A stretch of 64,000 nucleotides of DNA from Streptomyces sp. F63 (GTDB lineage Bacteria > Actinomycetota > Actinomycetes > Streptomycetales > Streptomycetaceae), in assembly GCF_018070345.1 (NCBI RefSeq), contig NZ_JAGPXX010000022.1, forward strand, positions 38,106 to 102,105. The letters run 5' to 3'. The notes beneath the pieces were generated by a model. It did not search any database. It was not told where the DNA came from and saw nothing but the letters and a program-made list of their open reading frames with translations. Numbering within the stretch: position 1 is the first letter of the stretch; each line of letters begins with the position of its first letter. This document shows, piece after piece, positions 9,089 to 15,793 of this stretch. Made by a program: the position numbers and the translations under genes.

Positions 9089-10525
9089 ATGATCGATTCC
9101 CATCTCTTACCGGAGCTCTTCCTCGGCGGCGGCCTGGCCGCCACCCTGGCGGCCCTGGCACATCAGACCCGTGGCAAACACCGTCTGAAACAGGCCAGAA
9201 CAGCCGCGGAAGAGCAGAGCGAGCGAGCGCGGCAGCGGGCCGAGCTGGCGCGGTACGCCAACCGGGCGGCGGAGTCCGAGGCCCGGCACCTCGTCGAACG
9301 GCGGCTGCCCGCCGTGGTCGACGTCGAAGCGCGCGGGCATCCGGGTGTCGTCGTCCCCGGCCTGCTGGAGCCCGACCTCAAGAACACCCCGGTCGACAGC
9401 GCCTACAGCGCCGCGGAAGCCCTGGTGCGGGAGGCCGTGGCGATCACCCGGGAGAGCATCGGCCGGGACGCGCGCGCCGGGGTGCGGGGGATCGCCGACG
9501 AGGCGCAGACCTACCTCGTCCGGCTGCAGATGAAGATCGACGAGGAACTGGACAAGTACCCGGCGGCCGGCGCCTACCACCAGAGCCTCACGGACATCGA
9601 CCACTTCGCGACCCGCGCCCTGCACACCCTGCAGCGGCTGCGGATCCTCGCCGGCTCCTGGCCCGGCGTCCAGCGCGCCAACTGCACCTTCCGCGAGATC
9701 GTCGAGAGCGCCCGGGGGCGCATCGACGCCTACGACCGGGTCTCCTTCACCTATCTCCCGCGCACCGCCGAACTGTTCGTCGAGGGCCGGGTGGTCGAGC
9801 CCGTCACCGTCGCCCTCACCGAACTGCTGAACAACGCCACCTCCTACTCCAGTGACCAGGTCACGGTCTACGTCCAGGAGGTGCGGAGCGGCTTCAGCAT
9901 CGTGGTCGAGGACAGCGGCCTCGGCATGAACGTCTTTCAGCGCGAGGAGGCGGAGCGGCTGCTGCGGCAGAGCACCGTCATGGACGTCACGAACCTGCGC
10001 GACGAGCGGCAGCTGGGATTCGCGATCGTCGGCCGGCTCGCCGCCGACTACGGGTTCCGCGCCGACGTCGGCGCTCCCTCCGCGGGCGGCGGGGTCAAGG
10101 CCGTGCTCCTGGTGCCCGGCGCGCTGATGGGAGACGCCCCGGAGGACACCGGGGCGGTGCGCATCGGACCGGAAGCCGGTGCCTCCGTCCGCACGGGGAC
10201 CGCGGGACGCCCGCGGCCCGTCGCCCGGGAGGAGCAGCCCGCCGGCGCCGGCCCGGCCGCCCCGGACCCGCTGCCCGCGCCGGCCGGGCCGGCGGCCCCC
10301 GCGGACGGCCGCGACACCCCGGCCGAGCCCCCGCTGTCCACCGAGTCCGGCCTGCCGAAACGGCGCCGCCGCAGCCGTCCCCGGACCCCGGAGGGCCCCT
10401 CCCAGGAAGCGGCCTCCGACACCACCGACCCCGACACCCTCGCTGCCGGCTTCGACCAGATGCGGCGCGCACTCAGCGCCGGATACGCCGCGCCCGACAC
10501 CGGAGGAACCTCCACCGATGACTGA
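9089..10525 (+). CDS. cvnA: Conservon sensor ATPase CvnA
   Basis: A 478-aa orphan histidine-kinase-like protein heading a conservon, a membrane-associated module proposed to act like an eukaryotic G-protein relay. A hydrophobic N-terminal segment (about residues 8-22) is followed by a coiled coil (about 28-65), a conserved helical region, and a HATPase_c domain with N box (LTELLNNATSYSSDQV) and G1 box (VEDSGLGM). The C-terminal 120 residues are Pro/Ala-rich. ATG at 9089 has AAGGA upstream; a GTG at 9053 is an alternative. Codon 7 (9107-9109) is TTA, so translation probably needs the bldA tRNA. It overlaps cvnB by 8 bp. Confidence 0.92.
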   Translation: MIDSHLLPELFLGGGLAATLAALAHQTRGKHRLKQARTAAEEQSERARQRAELARYANRAAESEARHLVERRLPAVVDVEARGHPGVVVPGLLEPDLKNTPVDSAYSAAEALVREAVAITRESIGRDARAGVRGIADEAQTYLVRLQMKIDEELDKYPAAGAYHQSLTDIDHFATRALHTLQRLRILAGSWPGVQRANCTFREIVESARGRIDAYDRVSFTYLPRTAELFVEGRVVEPVTVALTELLNNATSYSSDQVTVYVQEVRSGFSIVVEDSGLGMNVFQREEAERLLRQSTVMDVTNLRDERQLGFAIVGRLAADYGFRADVGAPSAGGGVKAVLLVPGALMGDAPEDTGAVRIGPEAGASVRTGTAGRPRPVAREEQPAGAGPAAPDPLPAPAGPAAPADGRDTPAEPPLSTESGLPKRRRRSRPRTPEGPSQEAASDTTDPDTLAAGFDQMRRALSAGYAAPDTGGTSTDD

Positions 10526-10964
10526 GCACACCGCCGACACCGTGGACATGACCTGGGCCCTCAACGAGCTCGCCAGGGAACGCGGAGTGGTGAACGTCCT
10601 GCTGTTCACCTCCGACGGCCTGCTGCTGGCCGCCTCCGACGGGCTCTCCCGGGACGACGCCGAACGCGCCTGCGCCGCCTTCTCCGGCATGAAGGCCCTC
10701 AACCAGGACCTCTCCGGCTTCTGCGGCCTGGACGAGGGCGACGGCGAGGGGCGGCTGACGTGGCGGCACATCGTCAGCGACATGAAGGACCACACCGTCC
10801 TCGTCTTCGCCGCCGGCCGGCGCACCGGGGTCGCCGTCTCGGTGCGGGGCGACTCCATGAGCCAGGAGGTGGCGGTGGCCATCACCGCCACCATGAAGAT
10901 GATCCGAGGGCTCCGCCCGGTGCTGGAAGCCCGGGAACGGCCGGCCCCGGCCGGCACCTCATGA
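10518..10964 (+). CDS. cvnB: Conservon roadblock/LC7 protein CvnB
   Basis: A 148-aa roadblock/LC7-fold protein (NELARERGVVNVLLFTSDGLLLAAS is the domain start, broken here as NELARERGVV then NVLLFTSDG). Relatives regulate small Ras-like GTPases, here CvnD. It has GGAGGA upstream of its ATG, starts inside the end of cvnA, and its stop overlaps the cvnC start as ATGA. It probably binds CvnD in the membrane-associated complex. Confidence 0.93.
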   Translation: MTEHTADTVDMTWALNELARERGVVNVLLFTSDGLLLAASDGLSRDDAERACAAFSGMKALNQDLSGFCGLDEGDGEGRLTWRHIVSDMKDHTVLVFAAGRRTGVAVSVRGDSMSQEVAVAITATMKMIRGLRPVLEARERPAPAGTS

Positions 10965-11317
10965 CGCCGCCCGCGCACCGCCGCCGCGGGATGGTGCGGT
11001 CGTACACCGTCACCGGCGGCCGCGCCACCCCGTCCCGTACCAGTCTCGACGAGGCGACCCTGCTCATCGCCGACCACAAGATGCCCCTGACCGGTCTGAG
11101 CCCCCACGCGCACCGGGTGATGGACCTCTGTCTGCCCGGAGTGCTCTCCGTGGCGGAGGTCGGCCACCACCTGCAACTCCCGGGCGCGGTCACCAAGGTG
11201 ATCGTCTCCGGGCTGGTGGACAGCGGCCACCTGGTCGCCCGCTCACCCGTTCCCGCCGCTCAGCAGCACGACATGGCACTGCTGGAGAGGATCCTGGATG
11301 CACTCCACGCGCTCTGA
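10961..11317 (+). CDS. cvnC: Conservon DUF742 protein CvnC
   Basis: A 118-aa DUF742 protein, the third conservon component. The winged-helix-like body (LCLPGVLSVAEVGHHLQLP, TKVIVSGLVDSGHL) is typical. It begins by ATGA overlap with cvnB and its last 20 bp overlap cvnD. Biochemical role is unknown; association with the Ras-like CvnD is established for the family. Confidence 0.93.
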   Translation: MTPPAHRRRGMVRSYTVTGGRATPSRTSLDEATLLIADHKMPLTGLSPHAHRVMDLCLPGVLSVAEVGHHLQLPGAVTKVIVSGLVDSGHLVARSPVPAAQQHDMALLERILDALHAL

Positions 11318-11891
11318 CCGCTATCTGCCCGCCGGCGCCCAGTCGGTGAAGATCGTCGTTCTCGGGCCCTTCGCCGTCGGCAAGACCACCTACGTCGGCT
11401 CCGTGTCGGAGATCCGGCCGATGCGCACCGAGGAGCGGATGACCCGGGCCGGCGAACTCGTGGACGACCTGCGGGGGATGGAGGGCAAGGACACCACCAC
11501 CGTCGCCATGGACTTCGGCCGCCTCACCCTCACCGAGGACATCGTGCTCTACCTGTTCGGCGCCCCCGGCCAGCCCCGGTTCGGGAGCATGGTGCGCTCC
11601 CTCATGGAGGGCGCGCTGGGCGGACTCGTGCTGGCCGACACCCGGCGGCTCGACCAGAGCTTCGACTCCATCGACCTGCTGGAGGACGCCGGACTGCCCT
11701 ACACCGTCGCCGTCAACGAGTTCGACGGCGCCCCGGTGCACAGCGACGCCGAACTGCGCGACGCCCTCAGCATGGACGAGGACACGCCGCTGGTCCGGCT
11801 GGACGCCCGCTTCCGCGACTCCGCCAAACAGGGCCTCATCTCCCTCGTCAGCCAGATCCTCCGCCGCCAGAGTCTGGAGCCCGCCCGATGA
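11298..11891 (+). CDS. cvnD: Conservon Ras-like GTPase CvnD
   Basis: A 197-aa small GTPase. The P-loop GPFAVGKTT is near residue 23; the G3 region reads GAPGQPRF, and the G4 position reads NEFD instead of the canonical NKxD. These deviations are usual for conservon GTPases. It starts inside cvnC and its TGA overlaps the first P450 as ATGA, so the GTPase switch and both P450s are made from one coupled transcript. Confidence 0.93.
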   Translation: MHSTRSDRYLPAGAQSVKIVVLGPFAVGKTTYVGSVSEIRPMRTEERMTRAGELVDDLRGMEGKDTTTVAMDFGRLTLTEDIVLYLFGAPGQPRFGSMVRSLMEGALGGLVLADTRRLDQSFDSIDLLEDAGLPYTVAVNEFDGAPVHSDAELRDALSMDEDTPLVRLDARFRDSAKQGLISLVSQILRRQSLEPAR

Positions 11892-13123
11892 ACCGGCCGC
11901 CGACCCCCCGCTGCCCCGTGCTGCACGGCGCGGACTTCGCGGCCCGCCCGCAGGACGCCTACGACGCCCTGCGGGAGACCGCCCCGGTCGCCTGGGCCGA
12001 AATCGCCGACGGGGTGCACGCCCTGGTCGTGACCGGCCACCGCGCCGCCATCGACCTGCTCAACGACACCGAGACCTACGCCAAGGACTCCCGCGCCTGG
12101 GCAGCGCTGCAGCAGGGGCAGGTCCCCCCGGACAGCCCCGTCCTGGCGCTGATGGCCTGGCGCCCCAGCCTGCTCTACGCGGACGGGGAGCGGCACGAGC
12201 GCCTCCGCCGGGCCATGGACGACTGCCTCGCCCGGATCAGCCCGCACCAGCTCCGGGAAACCACCCGCGCCCACGCCGCCGCGCTCGTGGCCCGCTTCGC
12301 CCCCGACGGGCGGGCGGACCTGATGACCCAGTTCGCGGACATGGTGCCGCTGCTGGTCTTCGCCGACCTCCTCGGCTGCCCGCCCGAGTTCTCCAACCGG
12401 ATGGTCACCGCCTGCCAGGGCATGATCAACGCCGGGCCGGAGGCGGGGCGGGCCGCGGCAGACCTGGCGGCCTGCCTGGCGGAGCTGCGGGAGTTCCGCA
12501 AGCTGCGCCCGGGCCAGGACTTCACCTCCTGGCTGCTCGCCCACCCCAGCGGGCTCACCGACGACGAGATCCTGCACCAGCTCGTCGTGGCCGTCGGCGC
12601 GGGCACCATCCCGACCGCCGCCTGGATCGCGCACGGCCTGCGGCTCCTGCTCAGCGACGACCGCTACGCCGGCGACCTCACCGGCGGTGCCGTCACCGTC
12701 GGCCGCGCCCTGGAGAAGGCGCTGTGGACCCACTCGCCCATGGCCAACTTCTCCGCCCACTACGCCCGTTACCCCACCCAGCTGCACGGGGTGCCGATCC
12801 CGCCGGGCGTCCCCATCCTCATCAGCCACGCCGCCGCCAACACGGACCCGGCCCTGGCCGGCCTCGGCTACGAGAACCGCTCCCACCTGGCGTGGTCCGC
12901 CGGACCGCACCGCTGCCCGGCCGCCGGCCAGGCCACGGTCATCGCACGGACCGCCATCGAGACCGTCCTCGACCGGCTCTGGGACCTGGAGCTCACCGAG
13001 GACTCCGTGCCCAACCGGCACGGGCCGTTCCACCAGTGCCCCGCCTCGATGCACGTCACCTTCCGGCCCCAGCCGGAAGACGTACCACTCCCTGCCGCCA
13101 CGTTCTCAGGAGGTACCGCGTGA
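11888..13123 (+). CDS. CYP157-like cytochrome P450 lacking the ExxR motif
   Basis: A 411-aa conservon-linked P450 (CvnE position). The K-helix reads E276-K-A-L-W280 where nearly all P450s have ExxR. This resembles the EQSLW variant reported for CYP157C1 of S. coelicolor. The heme loop WSAGPHRCPAAG keeps the Cys ligand (C343), but the usual Gly two residues later is Ala and the usual leading Phe is Trp. The I-helix has AGTIPT, with Thr243. It begins by ATGA overlap with cvnD and ends by GTGA overlap with the second P450. Substrate is unknown; CYP157 and CYP154 proteins occur as pairs in conservons. Confidence 0.9.
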   Translation: MNRPPTPRCPVLHGADFAARPQDAYDALRETAPVAWAEIADGVHALVVTGHRAAIDLLNDTETYAKDSRAWAALQQGQVPPDSPVLALMAWRPSLLYADGERHERLRRAMDDCLARISPHQLRETTRAHAAALVARFAPDGRADLMTQFADMVPLLVFADLLGCPPEFSNRMVTACQGMINAGPEAGRAAADLAACLAELREFRKLRPGQDFTSWLLAHPSGLTDDEILHQLVVAVGAGTIPTAAWIAHGLRLLLSDDRYAGDLTGGAVTVGRALEKALWTHSPMANFSAHYARYPTQLHGVPIPPGVPILISHAAANTDPALAGLGYENRSHLAWSAGPHRCPAAGQATVIARTAIETVLDRLWDLELTEDSVPNRHGPFHQCPASMHVTFRPQPEDVPLPAATFSGGTA

Positions 13124-14454
13124 CCAGCACCCCCGTCAGCACCCCGGCCGCCGCAGGCACTGCCCCGGGCGGCCCCGCGGCTCACGGCGAACCCGCCACG
13201 CCCGCCGCACCCGTCACCCTCGACACCAGCGGCCGCCGGCTCTACGCCCAGACCGACGAGCTGCGCGCGGCCGGGCCGGCCACCCCCGTCCTGCTGCCCG
13301 GCGGCCTCACCGCCTGGTCCGTCACCCGCGGGGAGACCGCCAAGCACCTGCTGACCCACCCCCATATATCCAAGGACGCCCGCAAGAGCTGGCCCGGCCA
13401 CCAGCCCGGCTCCCACCCCTGGCTGACCTCCTGGGTGGACGTCGTCTCCATGTTCACCAGCGACGGGGACGACCACAAACGGCTGCGCTCCCTCGTCGGC
13501 AAGGCGTTCACCCCGCGCCGGATCGAGGCCATGCGCCCGGCCGTCGAGGCGATCGTCACCGCGCTGCTGGACGACCTGGAGGCCCTGGACGCGGGCGAGC
13601 ACCCCGTGGTGGACCTGCGCGCCCGGTTCTCCTACCCGGTGCCCACCCGGGTGATCTGCGATCTCTTCGGGGTACCCGCGGAGCAGCGGCCCGAGATGCT
13701 CCGCGTCATCGACGCCGTGCTCGACACCAGCGCCACCGCGGAGCAGGCCATGGCCACCCGCCGCGATCTGTTCGCCGCGATGCACACCCTCATCGCGAGC
13801 AAGCGCGCCGCGCCCGCCGAGGACATGACCGGCCTCCTCCTCGCCGCCCACGAGGAGGACGGCGACCAGCTCAGCGAGGAGGAGCTGGTCTCCACCCTGA
13901 TTCTGATGATCGGCGCCGGCAGCGAGACCGCCGTCTCCCTCATCGACCACGCCGTCGAGGCGATGCTGGCCCACCCGGAGCAGCTCGCCACCGTCCTGGC
14001 CGACCCGGACCGCTGGGACGACGTGATCGAGGAGAGCCTGCGCCTGCACCCCCCGATCATGCATCTGCCGCTGCGCTACGCCACCGCGGACATCGACCTC
14101 GGCGAGGGCGTCGTCCTCCGCCCCGGCGACCTCGTCCTGATCGGCTTCGGCGCCCACGGCCGCGACCCGGAACTCCACGACGGGCGGGACGTGTTCGACA
14201 TCGACCGGGCGGACAAGCAGCACCTGGCCTTCGGCCACGGCATCCACTTCTGCCTCGGCGCGCCCCTGGCCCGCCTGGAGGGGCGGATCGCGCTGCCCGC
14301 GCTGTTCGAACGTTTCCCCGGGCTGAGCCCGGCCCGCGGGCCGGAGGAGCTCCGGCCGCAGCCCTCCTTCATCGGCAACGACTACCGCGAACTCCCGGTC
14401 CGCCTGCGGTCCGCCGGTGGTGCGGCGGCGGCATCGCCGTCCGCGGCGGACTGA
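13120..14454 (+). CDS. CYP154-like cytochrome P450
   Basis: A 444-aa P450 with all canonical motifs: I-helix AGSET (266-270), ExxR as E305-S-L-R308, and heme loop FGHGIHFCLG with C378. The first 30 residues are Ala/Pro-rich and probably disordered. GTG at 13120 overlaps the preceding stop (GTGA) and has AGGAGG seven bases upstream. It is the last gene of the six-gene conservon operon. It is likely the catalytically conventional member of the pair. Ferredoxin and reductase genes are not nearby, so redox partners must come from elsewhere. Confidence 0.92.
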   Translation: MTSTPVSTPAAAGTAPGGPAAHGEPATPAAPVTLDTSGRRLYAQTDELRAAGPATPVLLPGGLTAWSVTRGETAKHLLTHPHISKDARKSWPGHQPGSHPWLTSWVDVVSMFTSDGDDHKRLRSLVGKAFTPRRIEAMRPAVEAIVTALLDDLEALDAGEHPVVDLRARFSYPVPTRVICDLFGVPAEQRPEMLRVIDAVLDTSATAEQAMATRRDLFAAMHTLIASKRAAPAEDMTGLLLAAHEEDGDQLSEEELVSTLILMIGAGSETAVSLIDHAVEAMLAHPEQLATVLADPDRWDDVIEESLRLHPPIMHLPLRYATADIDLGEGVVLRPGDLVLIGFGAHGRDPELHDGRDVFDIDRADKQHLAFGHGIHFCLGAPLARLEGRIALPALFERFPGLSPARGPEELRPQPSFIGNDYRELPVRLRSAGGAAAASPSAAD

Positions 14455-14496
14455 GCCGGCCGCCCGGCACCGCGGCCCCGCCGGCCCCCGGCCCCG

Positions 14497-14523
14497 CCGG
14501 CCCCCGGCCCCGCCGGGGGCCGG
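14497..14523. terminator. Hairpin between conservon and laccase genes
   Basis: A perfect 12-bp stem (CCGGCCCCCGGC with its complement) closes on a 3-nt CCC loop. It abuts the laccase stop codon and lies between two convergent genes, so it can serve both. There is no T-run, as is common in this genus. Confidence 0.7.
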
Positions 14524-15543
14524 TCAGTGCTCGTGTCCCGGGTCGTGGCCGGGGATCGTGCCGTCCTCCTCGGTCACCAGGAAGAGGCCCGCCATCCCCA
14601 TGTCCGCGTGGCTCTGGACGTGGCAGTGGTACATCCAGGCCCCGGCGCCCACGCCCTCGCCCGCGATCACCTGGAAGCCGAACGAGTCCGCCGGGCCGGT
14701 GATCCTGTTGTCGATGACGGGGGTGTGGTCGTCGGGGCCGGCGAGCAGCCCGGTGCGGTTGTCCGCCCAGCGGTGCCCGTGCAGATGGAAGGTGTGGTAG
14801 TACTCGCCGTGCGTGATCGAGATGAACTCGACCCGCTCGCCGAGCTTCGCGGTGACGTCGTACGGGTCGTCGGCGGCGCGGTTGTTGATCGTCATGTCGT
14901 TGAAGACGATGGTGAACTGCTGGTCCGGCAGGACGTCCCCCGCGCGGCGCACGACCAGCGGGCCGTAGAGGCCCTTCCGGATGCCGGCCGTGCCGTGGAC
15001 GGTGCCGACCGCGTGGTCGTGGTAGTGCCAGTAGCCGGCGCTGCCCGCGTCCCAGGTGCCGTCCGCCCGGCGGCGGGGTTCATGGGTGCGCCAGGTGTGG
15101 GTGCGGCGCTCGCCCGGCGCCACGGTGCTTCTGCTCAGCGGGGTGCCGTCGCTGCCGAACGCGTAGTCCACGCCGTGCGGATGGAGGCTGAGGGTGACGT
15201 CGGCGAGGTTCACCAGCTCGATGTGCAGGGTGTCGCCCTCGGTCATCTCCAGCAGCGGCCCGGGGACGGTCGCCCCGCCCGGCTTGAGGCCGTAGCCCAG
15301 CCGCCCGCCGGGGAGGTTCTCCGCGTAGAGGGTCAGGTACCGGACCTCGCCGCCGGCCTGCGCGGTGGCCGTGCTCCGGGCTCCGGCCGCGTTCCGTAAC
15401 GGTGCCGGGCCGCCGGGCGCGGCCGCGGCCGCGGTGGGGGAGAGGGCCGCCGGGGCGGCCAGGGCGGCCGCGGCGACGCCGCCGGTGAACGACCGCCGTG
15501 AGAAGAAGCGCCGCGCCGTGCCGCTGCCGCCTGCCTCGGTCAT
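14524..15543 (-). CDS. Two-domain small laccase (SLAC-type multicopper oxidase)
   Basis: A 339-aa exported copper oxidase that oxidises phenolics and reduces O2 to water; the S. coelicolor homologue is trimeric. A Tat signal (SRRSFTGG, twin Arg 16-17) is followed by two cupredoxin domains. All copper-ligand blocks are visible: HPHGVDY, WHYHDH, HTFHLHGH and HCHVQSHADMGM. The ATG at 15543 has GGGAG upstream; a second ATG four codons earlier is possible. Codon 49 (15399-15397) is TTA, implying bldA dependence. It is transcribed away from the sugar-dehydrogenase operon. Confidence 0.95.
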   Translation of the reverse strand: MTEAGGSGTARRFFSRRSFTGGVAAAALAAPAALSPTAAAAAPGGPAPLRNAAGARSTATAQAGGEVRYLTLYAENLPGGRLGYGLKPGGATVPGPLLEMTEGDTLHIELVNLADVTLSLHPHGVDYAFGSDGTPLSRSTVAPGERRTHTWRTHEPRRRADGTWDAGSAGYWHYHDHAVGTVHGTAGIRKGLYGPLVVRRAGDVLPDQQFTIVFNDMTINNRAADDPYDVTAKLGERVEFISITHGEYYHTFHLHGHRWADNRTGLLAGPDDHTPVIDNRITGPADSFGFQVIAGEGVGAGAWMYHCHVQSHADMGMAGLFLVTEEDGTIPGHDPGHEH

Positions 15544-15697
15544 CTGAGCTCCCATCCCCCGCGGGCCGTCGCCCCGGGGCGTCTGCGGGTCGTCTGGGGT
15601 CGTCGCGTCCGTCCGGGAGGGACCGCCCGGCCCCGGTGCTGCCAGGGCGGGGACGGCATCAAGGTAGCGGCCCCCGAGGGGTTCTTCCAGGGTCTGG

Positions 15698-15708
15698 ACA
15701 AAGTTTGT
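15698..15708. promoter_or_regulatory. Odd palindrome ACAAAGTTTGT in the laccase/dehydrogenase intergenic region
   Basis: Five-base arms flank a central G in the divergent promoter region, 20 bp upstream of the likely -35 of the dehydrogenase operon. A further TTG follows it. AT-rich ACAAA/TTTGT dyads of this kind are typical of sugar-responsive ROK or LacI-type operators. The regulator is not in the window. Confidence 0.45.
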
Positions 15709-15727
15709 TGATGTGCGGTCATTGGTA

Positions 15728-15756
15728 TTGGCGGTCCGTCAAAAGCCCTCTAGCTT
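15728..15756 (+). promoter_or_regulatory. Probable vegetative promoter of the ThuA-dehydrogenase operon
   Basis: TTGGCG (15728-15733) and TAGCTT (15751-15756) are spaced by 17 bp, a good HrdB-type match. Transcription would start near 15763, about 30 bases before the ATG. Confidence 0.55.
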
Positions 15757-15793
15757 CGAGACATTGCTGCGATCACAGAGGGGTGAGAGAGCT

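Noticed and set aside
9089..14454. A biosynthetic gene cluster suggested by two P450s
   Set aside because: The P450s belong to the overlapping conservon operon; no polyketide, peptide or terpene synthase gene is nearby.
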